From Bacteroides mediterraneensis (GTDB taxonomy: Bacteria; Bacteroidota; Bacteroidia; Bacteroidales; Bacteroidaceae): a stretch of 64,000 bases of DNA. The stretch is taken from the NCBI RefSeq assembly GCF_900128455.1, contig NZ_LT635783.1, positions 2,803,338 through 2,867,337 on the forward strand, read 5' to 3'. Position numbers and translations under genes: made by a program. A model generated the notes under the pieces. It was not told the DNA's origin. It was given only the letters and a program-made list of their open reading frames with translations, and made no database searches. Positions 42,235-51,420 of the stretch are shown here, one piece after another; positions within the stretch are counted from its first letter, which is position 1; each line of letters begins with the position of its first letter.

Positions 42235-43961
42235 CCAGATTATTCATCGACGGTCAGGAGGTTGTACTTTCTGAAAATTTTGAACTCGAATTGATAACAG
42301 AGAATCCGTATTTCACCCGCAATGGAGAATATACTTATGATATAGATATCGATTTGAGAGATCCTGGTAATCGGAGAATCTATCAGAATATCAACAGGTC
42401 TGATGTCACAAAAGGACTAAAGAACCGTAAGGCGACATTAATGTCAGGAGCCCTTGAAATAATATCAGGTGTGGAGGTTGTTCTTTCGATTGAAAATTAT
42501 ACCGCTAAAATTCAGATCGTAGCTGGTAATTCCCAGTTGAATTACGAAGGGGGTGATACGGATATACGAAGTATGGTTCTTGATGGGATTTCAATGACTT
42601 CGCAGCAGGCTATTGATACGTTATTCGGTAAATTTCCGGAAAACAACGTCGTATATCCGCCGGTGGTTAATTACACTGAATCGGACGGAAGTTTTTCGAT
42701 ATTAAACAACGTAGAGGTGGGCGAAGATATATCCTTCACAGATGTAGAAAACATATCTCCTCAGTATTATCTGTTGTATGTGATAGAGAATTTGATAACG
42801 AAGTTAGGATTCACAAAGGGAATAAATGAGCTGGAGGATGATCCTGTATGGAGCAGATTATTTATCGTTAATCCATATAAGGATTCAGTACTACAAGAGC
42901 TGCTGCCTGACTGGACGATAAATGAGTTTATTGAGCAGATTGAATTATACCTTGACTGTATCATTGTTATAGATAAGATAGATAAAAAATTCAATATAAT
43001 CAGTTTAAATAAATATTTTGAAAATCAGGATATTGTTTATTTAGACGATGTTGTTGATGACAGTACCGAAAAGACATACGACGTGGATACGAATTATGCG
43101 TTTGCATATACTTATGTATCTTATGATTTACCCAGTGATGAATATTACAATTACCTGAAATTGAAAGAGGGTGTAAGAGAGAATTGTTCTACTGTTTCCA
43201 GTCCTGAGTGGGATGATTTTAAAACCAAGTATGATCAGTATTATTCCGGCCCCTATATCTTACATTCAGAAGACTATGGGCTTGATTATGTTGTTACCGA
43301 TTATTCTGTTTCTGGAGAAACCAAAAAAGGTCTGATAATCGTTGACCGATTCAAGGATGCGGGTAATTTAGATTCACGGGATAAAAGTTCATTCCAGATT
43401 GTACCTGCTGAAGTCGAAAAAATAGAAATACATAGTACTACAGGTGGACGCTACCTGATTGGTCCGGCTGTAAAAAAGTTAAGAGTGGATCCTGAAAGCA
43501 CTGCCATTAATGATTTGATAAATAGTTCTGGCAATAATACAGATATCCCTGACAGGCTGTATGTCGGTATTTATTATGGTATACAAAAAGCATTAAATCG
43601 AGGTCCTAATGAATACCCAGGTGAGTATTGGGATAAAATGCCAATGGGTTCGAATGATAGATATTTCATTCAAAAACCGACTACGCTTGGCGGTGATCAG
43701 AGTATTCTTACCTTGCCCGATTATACAATTACCCTGGATGGAGATAATGGTTTGTTTAATAGAGTCTATAAGAATAAACGTGAGATAGATACTTCAGTCG
43801 AATATACTTTTCAGTTTTTGACGAATAAAGTATATGACCTAAATAGGATTTTTGTCATACGCAATAAAAAATACTACTGTAAAGAAGTACACTATAAAAT
43901 AACGCCTAAAGGTATGGATAAAATAGCAGAGGGCATTTTTTATCTTGCAGATTCTGAATAG
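42231..43961 (+). CDS. Tail or baseplate protein downstream of tape measure
   Basis: A 576-aa protein with an N-terminal beta-rich domain (MTRLFIDGQEVVLSENFELELITENPYF) that resembles the distal-tail or hub proteins following tape measures. Many strands and few helices are visible. It is translationally coupled to the tape measure gene (4-bp overlap). It probably forms part of the tail tip. No enzymatic motif was seen. Confidence 0.7.
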   Translation: MTRLFIDGQEVVLSENFELELITENPYFTRNGEYTYDIDIDLRDPGNRRIYQNINRSDVTKGLKNRKATLMSGALEIISGVEVVLSIENYTAKIQIVAGNSQLNYEGGDTDIRSMVLDGISMTSQQAIDTLFGKFPENNVVYPPVVNYTESDGSFSILNNVEVGEDISFTDVENISPQYYLLYVIENLITKLGFTKGINELEDDPVWSRLFIVNPYKDSVLQELLPDWTINEFIEQIELYLDCIIVIDKIDKKFNIISLNKYFENQDIVYLDDVVDDSTEKTYDVDTNYAFAYTYVSYDLPSDEYYNYLKLKEGVRENCSTVSSPEWDDFKTKYDQYYSGPYILHSEDYGLDYVVTDYSVSGETKKGLIIVDRFKDAGNLDSRDKSSFQIVPAEVEKIEIHSTTGGRYLIGPAVKKLRVDPESTAINDLINSSGNNTDIPDRLYVGIYYGIQKALNRGPNEYPGEYWDKMPMGSNDRYFIQKPTTLGGDQSILTLPDYTITLDGDNGLFNRVYKNKREIDTSVEYTFQFLTNKVYDLNRIFVIRNKKYYCKEVHYKITPKGMDKIAEGIFYLADSE

Positions 43962-44010
43962 AGTTTTCTTCATATTTTTTGTAGGTATTCGTTGTGAAAC
44001 GGATACTCTA

Positions 44011-45177
44011 CTAAAATTCTCCTTCAAAATGCTTGGTCTCTTCATGTACCGTCATATTGCTACCCTTCAGATACTTATTGGTTGTGGAGATATCCGCGTG
44101 GCGCGCCTGGTCACGGGCAATGACAATACCTTCAGCATTGGCCAGGTCACGTATTCCTGAATCTTTCAGGGAGTAGAATTGATAACTGTCTGGGAATCGA
44201 AGTTTTTCACGTACCTTATTAAAGTAATTTCTGTAAACTTTAGTGGTTACTTTATTTTTTGAGGGCTTGAAACCTTTACCGAATAGATAATAATTTCCAG
44301 GGTTGCTGAAAACATCAAGATCAAGCATTGCTTTAATGAGTTTGTCATTCAAACCGACCATGCCGTCTTTGCGGTTCTTGCTGATGCTCGATGCGATGAA
44401 TACCTTTTGTTCCTTCAAGTAGATGTCGGACAGCTTGATGTTGGTTATTTCGTCCGGACGGATAAAGGTATAATAAGCGAACTGGCACAAGAACAAAAAG
44501 TACGGATTCTCTTTCTTGAGGTATTTCTTCAGCTTTTGTATATCGGTAGACGATAGGGCAGACCGTTTTTTTTCCTCTTCCTGTAACATGCGGATATTCT
44601 CTACCGGATTCTTGATAAGGTACTGCTTTTCCATCATCCAGCTGCAAAGTGAAGACAGCCAGGTACGATAATTGTTTCGGGTTCTGGCTGATGAATCACG
44701 GTCGAGCAGTACATAATCTAAGAAGTCAGATATAAAAGACTGGTCAATCTGATATGCATATACGATTGCTGGGATGTGCTTCGCCGTGTATTCTTCAAAT
44801 ACTCGCAGGCGCTTCTCGTAATCCTTCAGAGTGTTCTCTTTGATGGTACCAGCCGCATACAGTTTTTCCAGATATATATGATACCTTTGGATAATATCTA
44901 CATACGGGGTGTATTGCCTTGAATTCTCGACATCCGCCCATGGGTTCCATCCGGAACGGAGTTTGACATTAAGATTGGTGATGATTTCATTAGCTCGACG
45001 ACGGCGGTCTGAAACTTTGGCGATGCCATTAAGCATATACTTTTTTCTTTTCATTTTCTGCTCCAATGGGTCATAAGAATAGAAATCAATATACCAGTTA
45101 TTACCTGTGTGGAGCTTGGGTTCTGTATAAGAAATTATACAAAAAACCGATGAACTTTTTCTTTTTGAAGAGTACAT
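44011..45177 (-). CDS. int: Tyrosine-recombinase integrase of the prophage
   Basis: A 388-aa site-specific recombinase. An N-terminal arm-binding region is followed by a SAM-like core-binding domain (about 100-195) and a catalytic domain. Visible catalytic residues are Arg in FIRPDEITN, Lys in SSISKNRKDG, His in QARHADISTT and the Tyr nucleophile in TNKYLKG. The normal H-x-x-R box is replaced by KDSGIRDL, so its first histidine appears to be Asp. It lies at the right prophage end, 128 bp from attR, leftward. It should integrate and excise the phage at tRNA-Trp. Confidence 0.9.
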   Translation of the reverse strand: MYSSKRKSSSVFCIISYTEPKLHTGNNWYIDFYSYDPLEQKMKRKKYMLNGIAKVSDRRRRANEIITNLNVKLRSGWNPWADVENSRQYTPYVDIIQRYHIYLEKLYAAGTIKENTLKDYEKRLRVFEEYTAKHIPAIVYAYQIDQSFISDFLDYVLLDRDSSARTRNNYRTWLSSLCSWMMEKQYLIKNPVENIRMLQEEEKKRSALSSTDIQKLKKYLKKENPYFLFLCQFAYYTFIRPDEITNIKLSDIYLKEQKVFIASSISKNRKDGMVGLNDKLIKAMLDLDVFSNPGNYYLFGKGFKPSKNKVTTKVYRNYFNKVREKLRFPDSYQFYSLKDSGIRDLANAEGIVIARDQARHADISTTNKYLKGSNMTVHEETKHFEGEF

Positions 45178-45183
45178 TTTTTT

Positions 45184-45212
45184 ATTACGTTTTTCGAATT
45201 CGAAAGCGTAAT
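45184..45212. promoter_or_regulatory. Near-perfect palindrome upstream of int, arm-site candidate
   Basis: The outer arms ATTACG/CGTAAT enclose the 14-bp palindrome TTTCGAATTCGAAA (45192-45205). It lies 6 bp before the int start. The related sequence TTACGTTTTCGAATT occurs at 3551-3565, just inside attL. A motif near both ends of the element and next to int suggests integrase arm-binding or int autoregulation. Confidence 0.6.
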
Positions 45213-45267
45213 ACGGTTTGACATTCAGAAAATTTGCGTCCCGATTTCGTCCTGGGGATAAACGAAC

Positions 45268-45298
45268 AAAAGCTGCAACTTTTTGAGTTACAGCTTTT
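45268..45298 (-). terminator. Phage-supplied terminator following tRNA-Trp
   Basis: The inverted repeat AAAGCTG..AACT/AGTT..CAGCTTT lies directly after the intact tRNA-Trp 3' end. It is similar but not identical to the displaced host hairpin at 3451-3481, so the phage attP appears to carry both the tRNA 3' end and a replacement terminator. Confidence 0.7.
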
Positions 45299-45304
45299 TA
45301 TCTC

Positions 45305-45329
45305 GGCACGGGAAGAGAGGCTCGAACTC
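45305..45329. repeat. attR at the tRNA-Trp 3' end
   Basis: Identical over 25 bp to 3482-3506. Because the tRNA reads leftward, integration replaced its 3' end with the identical phage-borne copy, and the gene remains intact. Confidence 0.92.
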
Positions 45330-45379
45330 CCGACACTCGGTTTTGGAGACCGATGCTCTACCAACTGAGCTATTCCCGT
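45307..45379 (-). tRNA. tRNA-Trp (CCA anticodon)
   Basis: A 73-nt cloverleaf on the minus strand. The acceptor pairs ACGGGAA with TTCCCGT and has a G discriminator, as in bacterial tRNA-Trp. The anticodon loop CTCCAAA gives CCA, and the T loop is TTCGAGC. CC of the CCA end is encoded. It is the attachment gene of the prophage and is intact after integration. Confidence 0.95.
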
Positions 45380-45452
45380 GTTTGCGGTTGCAAAAGTAGT
45401 ACAAATTTTGGAAACCGCAAGAGATTCTGCCAAATATTTTACCTTCTTTTCC

Positions 45453-46049
45453 TCACAACAAAGATAAACGGCTGAACATAAGGCGATAATATTCTGCTTT
45501 TTTTTCCAACTTCAATGGATAGGCACGACTGGAAGAAGGCATCCGAAACAAAGATAATTTACGATCCCTGAAATAAAACGTGCTCTCTCCTCCCACCGTC
45601 GGCTCTTTTGCCTCCATTTGCTCACACAATACATCCGTTGCTTTCTGCCCGGTAGTGACTACTGCCCGACATGCAGGAAGTTGCTGAAGAAGCAAGCCTA
45701 TATCGGTAGGAGTAACCACTTCCAGAAACTTATCAGAAGCATTGTCTTGCAATCTGCGGACACACGAAGCTGTATCATACAAGGCAATCCCCTTTTCTTG
45801 CAGAAAACTTACAATACGTGCCTTGTCAAATACTTTTTCCGGACTGAGAAAATACTCCTTATCCTCAAAAAAGATAAGCCCGAAAATACGCCACATATCA
45901 TTCTGGAGATTCGGATAGAAGAAATCCATGCTCCACCGTTTCTTCTGTGGAGGAAAGCTTCCTAACATCAACAAGACCGCATTCTCCGGCAGAAAAGGTT
46001 CCAGCGGATGACATTCCACTCCTGAAAGCAGATTCTCGTTCACTGTCAT
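45453..46049 (-). CDS. Uracil-DNA-glycosylase-superfamily protein
   Basis: A 198-aa protein with the fold pattern of the G:U mismatch-type glycosylase branch: MLGSFPPQKKRWSMDFFYPNLQNDMWRI at the N terminus, GIALYDTASCVRR in the middle, and LFRMPSSSRAYPLKLEKK at the C terminus, where the last two correspond to the usual D-x-x and product-binding segments. It would excise damaged or mismatched bases. It overlaps the downstream end of the next gene's frame by 4 bp, indicating a shared operon. A host gene. Confidence 0.75.
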   Translation of the reverse strand: MTVNENLLSGVECHPLEPFLPENAVLLMLGSFPPQKKRWSMDFFYPNLQNDMWRIFGLIFFEDKEYFLSPEKVFDKARIVSFLQEKGIALYDTASCVRRLQDNASDKFLEVVTPTDIGLLLQQLPACRAVVTTGQKATDVLCEQMEAKEPTVGGESTFYFRDRKLSLFRMPSSSRAYPLKLEKKAEYYRLMFSRLSLL

Positions 46050-46675
46050 GCCTTCGGTTTCGGTTCTTTTTTAGCCAGCAATACAATCTTATAAACGTAT
46101 TCCGTCATCCATGCCTCCGAATAACCGAGCGCATGCTGATACTGACGAATATTTCCACACGTTTTACGTACACCATCATCTTTCCAATCCACTTTGGTCA
46201 GAATGTCATGTACTGCTTTTTCCGTCATGTTACGCAACAACTTCTTGAAAACTCCAGGTGTGCGGAACTTCCATTGCATCAGGTTTCCAATCACCATCAT
46301 CAAATCCTGACTGAACCCTTGGAACATGAAAAGATAATTCTTTATATCGTTCACATTGCGGCAGTTACGCTTAATAGACCCATCTATTTCCTTAAAGAAA
46401 GATTCCTCCAACCCATAAATATCCATCAACATCTTACGGCAACGTGCACGCTCTGCAATCCCTAACTTATTGTTCTGAGTTGGTACCTTCAACGTACGTT
46501 TAAATACAGCCAAATCCGGTAAGAAATGAATATTACTAATACCCAACTGAGCCGCCATGACTGCCTGATAATACACACGGATTAAGGTCATGAAATCTTC
46601 CATGCCACCGACACGTACCGTTTCGTCAGCTCCATCGGTAGTTTTTTTACCAAAAAGTTTCGAAAATATACTCAT
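46046..46675 (-). CDS. Conserved hypothetical Bacteroidales protein
   Basis: A 209-aa soluble protein starting MSIFSKLFGKKTTDGADE, mainly helical (MEDFMTLIRVYYQAVMAAQLGI, FVFKKLLRNMTEKAVHDIL-type helices) with a basic C terminus. It belongs to the host operon leading into the glycosylase-like gene. I do not recognise a functional domain. Confidence 0.7.
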   Translation of the reverse strand: MSIFSKLFGKKTTDGADETVRVGGMEDFMTLIRVYYQAVMAAQLGISNIHFLPDLAVFKRTLKVPTQNNKLGIAERARCRKMLMDIYGLEESFFKEIDGSIKRNCRNVNDIKNYLFMFQGFSQDLMMVIGNLMQWKFRTPGVFKKLLRNMTEKAVHDILTKVDWKDDGVRKTCGNIRQYQHALGYSEAWMTEYVYKIVLLAKKEPKPKA

Positions 46676-46733
46676 AATGTCTTTTTATTAAATTCTACGG
46701 ATGCAAAGATAATACAAAAAACCGACAACGCAA

Positions 46734-47417
46734 TCACCGGCTTACTTCCGGAAACAGGGAATCTTCCCACACGGCATCTTCTTTTAGGCGGTAAAAGAAT
46801 GTATGCTCCTGAAAAACTTGCTCAACAAGTCCAAAACGAATAAAATCGGCCAACAACTGACATGCTTCCGGACGAGAAAGACGGGTCAGGCGACTACACC
46901 TATTCAATGTAAGCAGCCCCTGGCTACCCAATACCTCCAGCAAACGCTTTTCCCTGTCGGTATAGGTCATTACCACTTCGTCCTTTTTCTCATGGTTCCA
47001 AATTCGAAGATGAACAGGTGATGCCAAAATGTTCTCATCGGCAATACGCACATACGCCCAGGACTTACCCTCTTCATCGACGGCTAAAACCGGTTTGCAC
47101 GCACACTCTTTCACTTCAACTTCCAGCACATCTTTTCCTTCCACCCTGAACACACGATTTTCCGTGATTACCGGAGGACGACAATACATCGTGGCAGCCG
47201 CTTCTATCATATAGATTTCTTCTTCCGAACGAATCCCGGCAATCCTACCGTTATCCTTCACTCCCACCAATAACCGTCCTCCTTCGGTATTTGCAAAAGC
47301 AGACAAACTTCTGGCTATTTTCCTCGCATCGGATATGGCAAATTTAAAATCCTGATGTACATGCTCACCCTCCGAAATGAGCTGTTGTATGTAGTCTGTT
47401 TCTGCAGTTTGTTTCAT
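46734..47417 (-). CDS. AlbA_2 / Schlafen AAA_4-type putative regulator
   Basis: A 227-aa protein. Residues about 15-125 match the AlbA_2 (divergent AAA_4) domain: HQDFKFAISDARKIARSLSAFANTEGGRLLVGVKDNGRIAG. The C-terminal part (KRLLEVLGSQGLLTLNRCSRLTRLSRPEACQLL) is a winged-helix-like region. Such proteins are DNA-binding or nucleic-acid-handling regulators of unknown target. It is probably in an operon with the downstream gene at 46046. Confidence 0.8.
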   Translation of the reverse strand: MKQTAETDYIQQLISEGEHVHQDFKFAISDARKIARSLSAFANTEGGRLLVGVKDNGRIAGIRSEEEIYMIEAAATMYCRPPVITENRVFRVEGKDVLEVEVKECACKPVLAVDEEGKSWAYVRIADENILASPVHLRIWNHEKKDEVVMTYTDREKRLLEVLGSQGLLTLNRCSRLTRLSRPEACQLLADFIRFGLVEQVFQEHTFFYRLKEDAVWEDSLFPEVSR

Positions 47418-47427
47418 TCCCAGTTAC

Positions 47428-48723
47428 TCAATCACAATGTTTGTGAGTCATAATGTCCAACACCAGCTTATCGGTTTCGTTCATTCCCTCCGAACCAATC
47501 TTGGTCAGGTTACGGATACTGAAATCCACATTGTCTTCAATGATGCCTTCCACAGAAGTCACACATTTTCCTTCCATCGCCAGAATCGCAGAAAAGACTG
47601 CCGTTGAGACCCCGCTGGTCAGTTTTAATGCGCAACTCGGCTTGGCTCCATCACAAATCATACCTGTCAGATTGGCAATCATATTCTGCACGGCATAAGC
47701 CACCTGCTTATACTCGCCTCCCATCAGATAAGTGATTCCGCAACTACTGCCTGTGGCAGCTACCACACAACCGCACAACGCGGACAGACGGCCTAAATTC
47801 TGCTTGATATAAATAGCTGTAAGATGGCTCAAAATCAGAGCACGAATCAGCTCCTCTTCTGATTTATGATTCTCTTGAGCGAACACTACCACAGGAAGTG
47901 TGGCTGCGATACCTTGGTTTCCACTTCCGGAATTACTCATCACCGGTATCATAGCACCAGCCATTCGGGCATCGCATGCGGCAGAGGTATAAGAAAGGAT
48001 ATGGGTAAACGTATTGCTACCCATGATATGCTGTTCCTGCTGACTGCTACGCAACATTTTACCCAACTCATGACCATAGTTCCCTTGGAAAGAACGTTCC
48101 GCTGCCTGCAGATTCAGACGCTTTGCCTCAAGGATGAAACGAATTTCATCCAACGGAGCAGTCGTAGCAAAATCATACACCTTCTTCAAATTCAAATCGA
48201 CTTCTTCCACATCAGCTTCAGCTCCAGTCTTTTCTCTATGGTCAAACAAGACATCACCATTCCGTTCTGCATATACAAAATTCGTATGCCCTCCACTGAT
48301 GATAGCCGTAGCAGTATCCTTCCCGGCAGTACAAGTCACTTCGATGTAAAGTTTCTCCTCAATATCTTCCTTGAGTTCTATTTTTATCCCTTGTCCGGCA
48401 ATCATCCGTTTGCCTTCTTCCACACTTTCGGGAGTAATGTCCTTCAACACTTCCAACCCATATTCGGATTTTCCTTTCAAAGCTCCCAACGCAATGGCAA
48501 TGGGCAAGCCAATCATTCCCGTACCAGGGATTCCTACTCCCATCGCATTTTTCAATATATTCGCACTAAGCCGTGCCGTAATGGTTTCCGGACAGCACCC
48601 CAAGACTTCTGTGGCCTTAGCCACACATAGAGCCACGGCCACAGGTTCCGTACAACCGATAGCCGGAACGACTTCCCGTCGAATGAGTGCGATAATACGT
48701 TCTCTTTCTGACTGTGAAATCAT
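47428..48723 (-). CDS. UPF0597 / L-serine dehydratase alpha-like (cysteine desulfidase-type) protein
   Basis: A 431-aa protein with the family's N-terminal VVPAIGCTEPVAVALCVAKA, a cysteine that likely coordinates an Fe-S cluster, and later NSGSGNQGIAATLPVVVFA and LCGCVVAATGSSCGITYLMGG with further conserved cysteines. The family comprises cysteine desulfidases and serine dehydratase-like enzymes, which eliminate H2S or water from the amino acid. It starts 8 bp after the DsbD-like gene. Substrate not determined. Confidence 0.85.
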   Translation of the reverse strand: MISQSERERIIALIRREVVPAIGCTEPVAVALCVAKATEVLGCCPETITARLSANILKNAMGVGIPGTGMIGLPIAIALGALKGKSEYGLEVLKDITPESVEEGKRMIAGQGIKIELKEDIEEKLYIEVTCTAGKDTATAIISGGHTNFVYAERNGDVLFDHREKTGAEADVEEVDLNLKKVYDFATTAPLDEIRFILEAKRLNLQAAERSFQGNYGHELGKMLRSSQQEQHIMGSNTFTHILSYTSAACDARMAGAMIPVMSNSGSGNQGIAATLPVVVFAQENHKSEEELIRALILSHLTAIYIKQNLGRLSALCGCVVAATGSSCGITYLMGGEYKQVAYAVQNMIANLTGMICDGAKPSCALKLTSGVSTAVFSAILAMEGKCVTSVEGIIEDNVDFSIRNLTKIGSEGMNETDKLVLDIMTHKHCD

Positions 48724-48731
48724 GATTATAT

Positions 48732-50744
48732 TTATTTTTTATAGTTTTTTAATCCAGTTTGCAGGAATTCCACATACTTCTGAATGTCCTCGTCATACGA
48801 ATAGGATTTGTTCAACGGCATTCCTTCATTATCGAGTAATACATAGAAAGGCTGAGCATTGGCTCCGAATTTAGAACGCTGCAGGTAACTCCATTTGTCA
48901 CCTACCGTACGCAATGTACGTTCCGTGCCATTCTCTGTCACCTTCACAGGTTCCGGTAATTTCGTTTTCTCATCCACATACAGGGTTATCAGTACGTAAT
49001 CTTCATTCATTATCTTGCTTACAGTAGGATCTGTCCATACCGCCAGCTCCATCTTACGGCAGTTCACACAACCATATCCTGTGAAGTCAATCATTACCGG
49101 CTTTCCCTGCTGACGGGCATATTCCATACCGGCATCAAAATCATTGAATTTCGCATGCACCTCATTCTTATACAAATTGAAATCCTGTGTCTGCATAGGC
49201 GGTGCAAAAGCGCTGACAGCCTTCAACGGAGCTCCCCACAATCCAGGAATCATATATACAGCAAATGCCAATGAGAAAAGCGCCATAAAGAAACGGGGTA
49301 CACTCACCTTGGTCTCGTCATCGTCGTGTGGGAACTTGACTTTCCCTAACAGATACATACCCAGCAAACCAAAAATCACAATCCACAATGCCAAGAAAGT
49401 CTCACGGTCAAGCAAACGCCATCCGTACGCCAAATCGGCCACAGACAGAAACTTCAACGCAAATGCCAGTTCCAAGAATCCCAGCGTCACCTTGATGACA
49501 TTCATCCATCCTCCAGATTTCGGCATGGACTTCAGCCAAGAAGGGAACAATGCGAACAAGGTGAAAGGCAAGGCCAATGCAATGGCAAATCCCAGCATAC
49601 CGATGGCCGGAGCCACAATACTTTCAGAAGTAGAAACTTCCACCAGCAAGAAACCGATAATCGGACCGGTACAAGAGAAAGAAACCAATGACAAGGTGAA
49701 GGCCATCAAGAAAATACTCAGCAACCCGGTGGTCTGCTCTGCCTTGCTATCTACTGCATTACTCCACTTTGAAGGAAGTGTGATTTCGAATGCCCCGAAA
49801 AAAGAAGCCGCAAAAACCACCAGCATCAGGAAGAACAAGATATTAAAAATGGCACTTGTGGATAAGTCATTCAAAGCACTGGCCCCAAAAATCAACGTAA
49901 TGGCCAATCCCAATGTCACATAAATCACCACAATAGAAGCTCCGTATGTCCACGCGTCCCGGATTCCTTTCCGTTTATCCTTCGCACGTTTCAGGAAGAA
50001 GCTTACCGTCATCGGAATAATGGGCCATACACAAGGAGTGAACAGTGCCAGCAATCCACCTACGAAACCGGCAAAAAAGATATAAAGCCAGGAGCGTGAT
50101 TCATTATTCACATTCTCACCAAACGATTTCAGTTCCTCGATAACGGGCTTCCAATAATCGGAAGTCCCCACATTATCAGAGTCCGCACCAATCTGCAACG
50201 GAGTGAATGCCACCGAAACCGAATCAGCCGTCTCCGATGTCGACGGTTCTTTTTCAATGGCCGTAGAGGCAACAGCCTGTCCCCCCGCAGCCTCTCCCTT
50301 GAAAGAGAAGTCCACATTGGTAGGAGGCAAACAGTTCTCATCATTACAAGCGCCATATTGCAAATAACCGCTCACTTCGTATTTTCCTCCTTTTAGTTTG
50401 AGCTTCTGCACAAACGTGGCTGTTCCTTCGAAAAAACGGACCTGCATGCCAAATATCGGATCCATTTTGTCAATTTCCTTACCTGCGGGTTTCAACTTTC
50501 CCACCAGTTCCACTCCTTCCAGCTTGTCTACATTAAAAGTAGCTGATACCGGACCTCCGTCAGGCAATTCCGTGGAATACACATGCCACCCTTTTTCCAT
50601 TTTTCCGGTGAACACAATTTCTACTTCGTTAGCGGATACAGATTTCCACTCGGTTTTAAACTTCACCGGTTCTTGTATTTGGGCGAATACCGGCAAACTT
50701 AAAATGGCCATTAACAGCCAGCTAAGAAAAATCTTCTTATTCAT
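48732..50744 (-). CDS. DsbD-like thiol:disulfide interchange protein
   Basis: A 670-aa protein: signal peptide (MNKKIFLSWLLMAILSLPVFA), an N-terminal periplasmic DsbD-alpha-like domain (about 25-165), eight predicted membrane helices (about 210-520) with FTPCVWPIIPMTVSFF and SFSCTGPIIGFLL containing the redox-active cysteines, and a C-terminal thioredoxin-like domain with VNCRKMELAVW (C-x-x-C as GCVNC). It transfers electrons from cytoplasmic thioredoxin to the periplasm. Length is normal. It is the first gene of a host operon running leftward. Confidence 0.92.
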   Translation of the reverse strand: MNKKIFLSWLLMAILSLPVFAQIQEPVKFKTEWKSVSANEVEIVFTGKMEKGWHVYSTELPDGGPVSATFNVDKLEGVELVGKLKPAGKEIDKMDPIFGMQVRFFEGTATFVQKLKLKGGKYEVSGYLQYGACNDENCLPPTNVDFSFKGEAAGGQAVASTAIEKEPSTSETADSVSVAFTPLQIGADSDNVGTSDYWKPVIEELKSFGENVNNESRSWLYIFFAGFVGGLLALFTPCVWPIIPMTVSFFLKRAKDKRKGIRDAWTYGASIVVIYVTLGLAITLIFGASALNDLSTSAIFNILFFLMLVVFAASFFGAFEITLPSKWSNAVDSKAEQTTGLLSIFLMAFTLSLVSFSCTGPIIGFLLVEVSTSESIVAPAIGMLGFAIALALPFTLFALFPSWLKSMPKSGGWMNVIKVTLGFLELAFALKFLSVADLAYGWRLLDRETFLALWIVIFGLLGMYLLGKVKFPHDDDETKVSVPRFFMALFSLAFAVYMIPGLWGAPLKAVSAFAPPMQTQDFNLYKNEVHAKFNDFDAGMEYARQQGKPVMIDFTGYGCVNCRKMELAVWTDPTVSKIMNEDYVLITLYVDEKTKLPEPVKVTENGTERTLRTVGDKWSYLQRSKFGANAQPFYVLLDNEGMPLNKSYSYDEDIQKYVEFLQTGLKNYKK

Positions 50745-50937
50745 AAATATGCACTTGGTGATGTGATAAAACTATATTCTGTAAAAAGTAGCGCAAAGAT
50801 AATCATTTTTCGAAAGGGAATGCAGGACTACCTATTATTCCATCTTGTTTTTTATTTCAAATACGACAATTTTTACATTCGGAATACTCACTCACCCTGT
50901 TCCATATTCTCATCCGGACGATTTTTTTCAGAAAATA

Positions 50938-50968
50938 TTTGCTAAATAAAAAATAATGCCTATCTTTG
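50938..50968 (+). promoter_or_regulatory. Promoter of tRNA-Ser
   Basis: TTTG at 50938-50941 and TATCTTTG at 50961-50968, exactly 19 bp apart, 40 bp upstream of the tRNA. Apart from this, 50745-51008 holds no gene that I can see. Confidence 0.8.
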
Positions 50969-51008
50969 CACCGCCTTCAAAAAACGAGGTACTCCTAAAA
51001 AGAGTTTT

Positions 51009-51093
51009 GGAGAGGTGGCAGAGTGGTCGATTGCGGCGGTCTTGAAAACCGTTGTACCGCGAGGTACCCGGGGTTCGAATCCCTGTCTCTCCG
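51009..51093 (+). tRNA. tRNA-Ser (UGA anticodon)
   Basis: An 85-nt class II tRNA with a long variable arm (TTGTACCGCGAGGTACCC). The anticodon loop CTTGAAAA gives TGA. The acceptor is GGAGAGG with TCTCTCC and a G discriminator. It is the attachment gene of the NBU2-type element, and its 3' end forms the left att core. Confidence 0.95.
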
Positions 51094-51094
51094 C
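51082..51094. repeat. NBU2 left att core within tRNA-Ser
   Basis: CCTGTCTCTCCGC, identical to 62307-62319. The left copy completes the tRNA-Ser acceptor stem, so the tRNA stays functional. Confidence 0.88.
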
Positions 51095-51420
51095 AACAAA
51101 CGCTGAAAATCAGCAAATTGCAAAACAAACACCCAGTTTTACACCCAAGAATGTAAAGTCGGGTGTTTTTGTTTTATTTAAGATAATACAACCACTACAT
51201 AATAAAAGAGTAGCGATATTAAAAGAATCCGATGAGAAAAGACTAATATTTATCTATCCATTCAGTTTGATTTTTCAGGACTTTACATCGTCCTGAAAGT
51301 ATTTGTTATTGTATTCCAACGTCAGGAGTGGATTATAATACAAGTTTTTTGTGTGGATAGAATTTCGTTTTGCTTAATGTACGAAAGTACTTATCTATAA
51401 ACGCATGAAATATTAGCACA

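Larger units (their letters stand above)
3482..45329. mobile_element. Tailed prophage (siphovirus-like) integrated in tRNA-Trp
   Basis: A 41.8-kb element bounded by a perfect 25-bp direct repeat (3482-3506 and 45305-45329) that corresponds to the 3' end of tRNA-Trp. It carries repressors, a primase-helicase, a head protease, major capsid protein, terminase, portal, tail fibre, holin, endolysin, spanin, tape measure and a tyrosine integrase. The tape measure of about 1,107 aa implies a long tail. An 11-kb cargo island and an IS21-type insertion lie inside. The large terminase gene has an in-frame stop, so this copy may be unable to package DNA. Confidence 0.93.
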
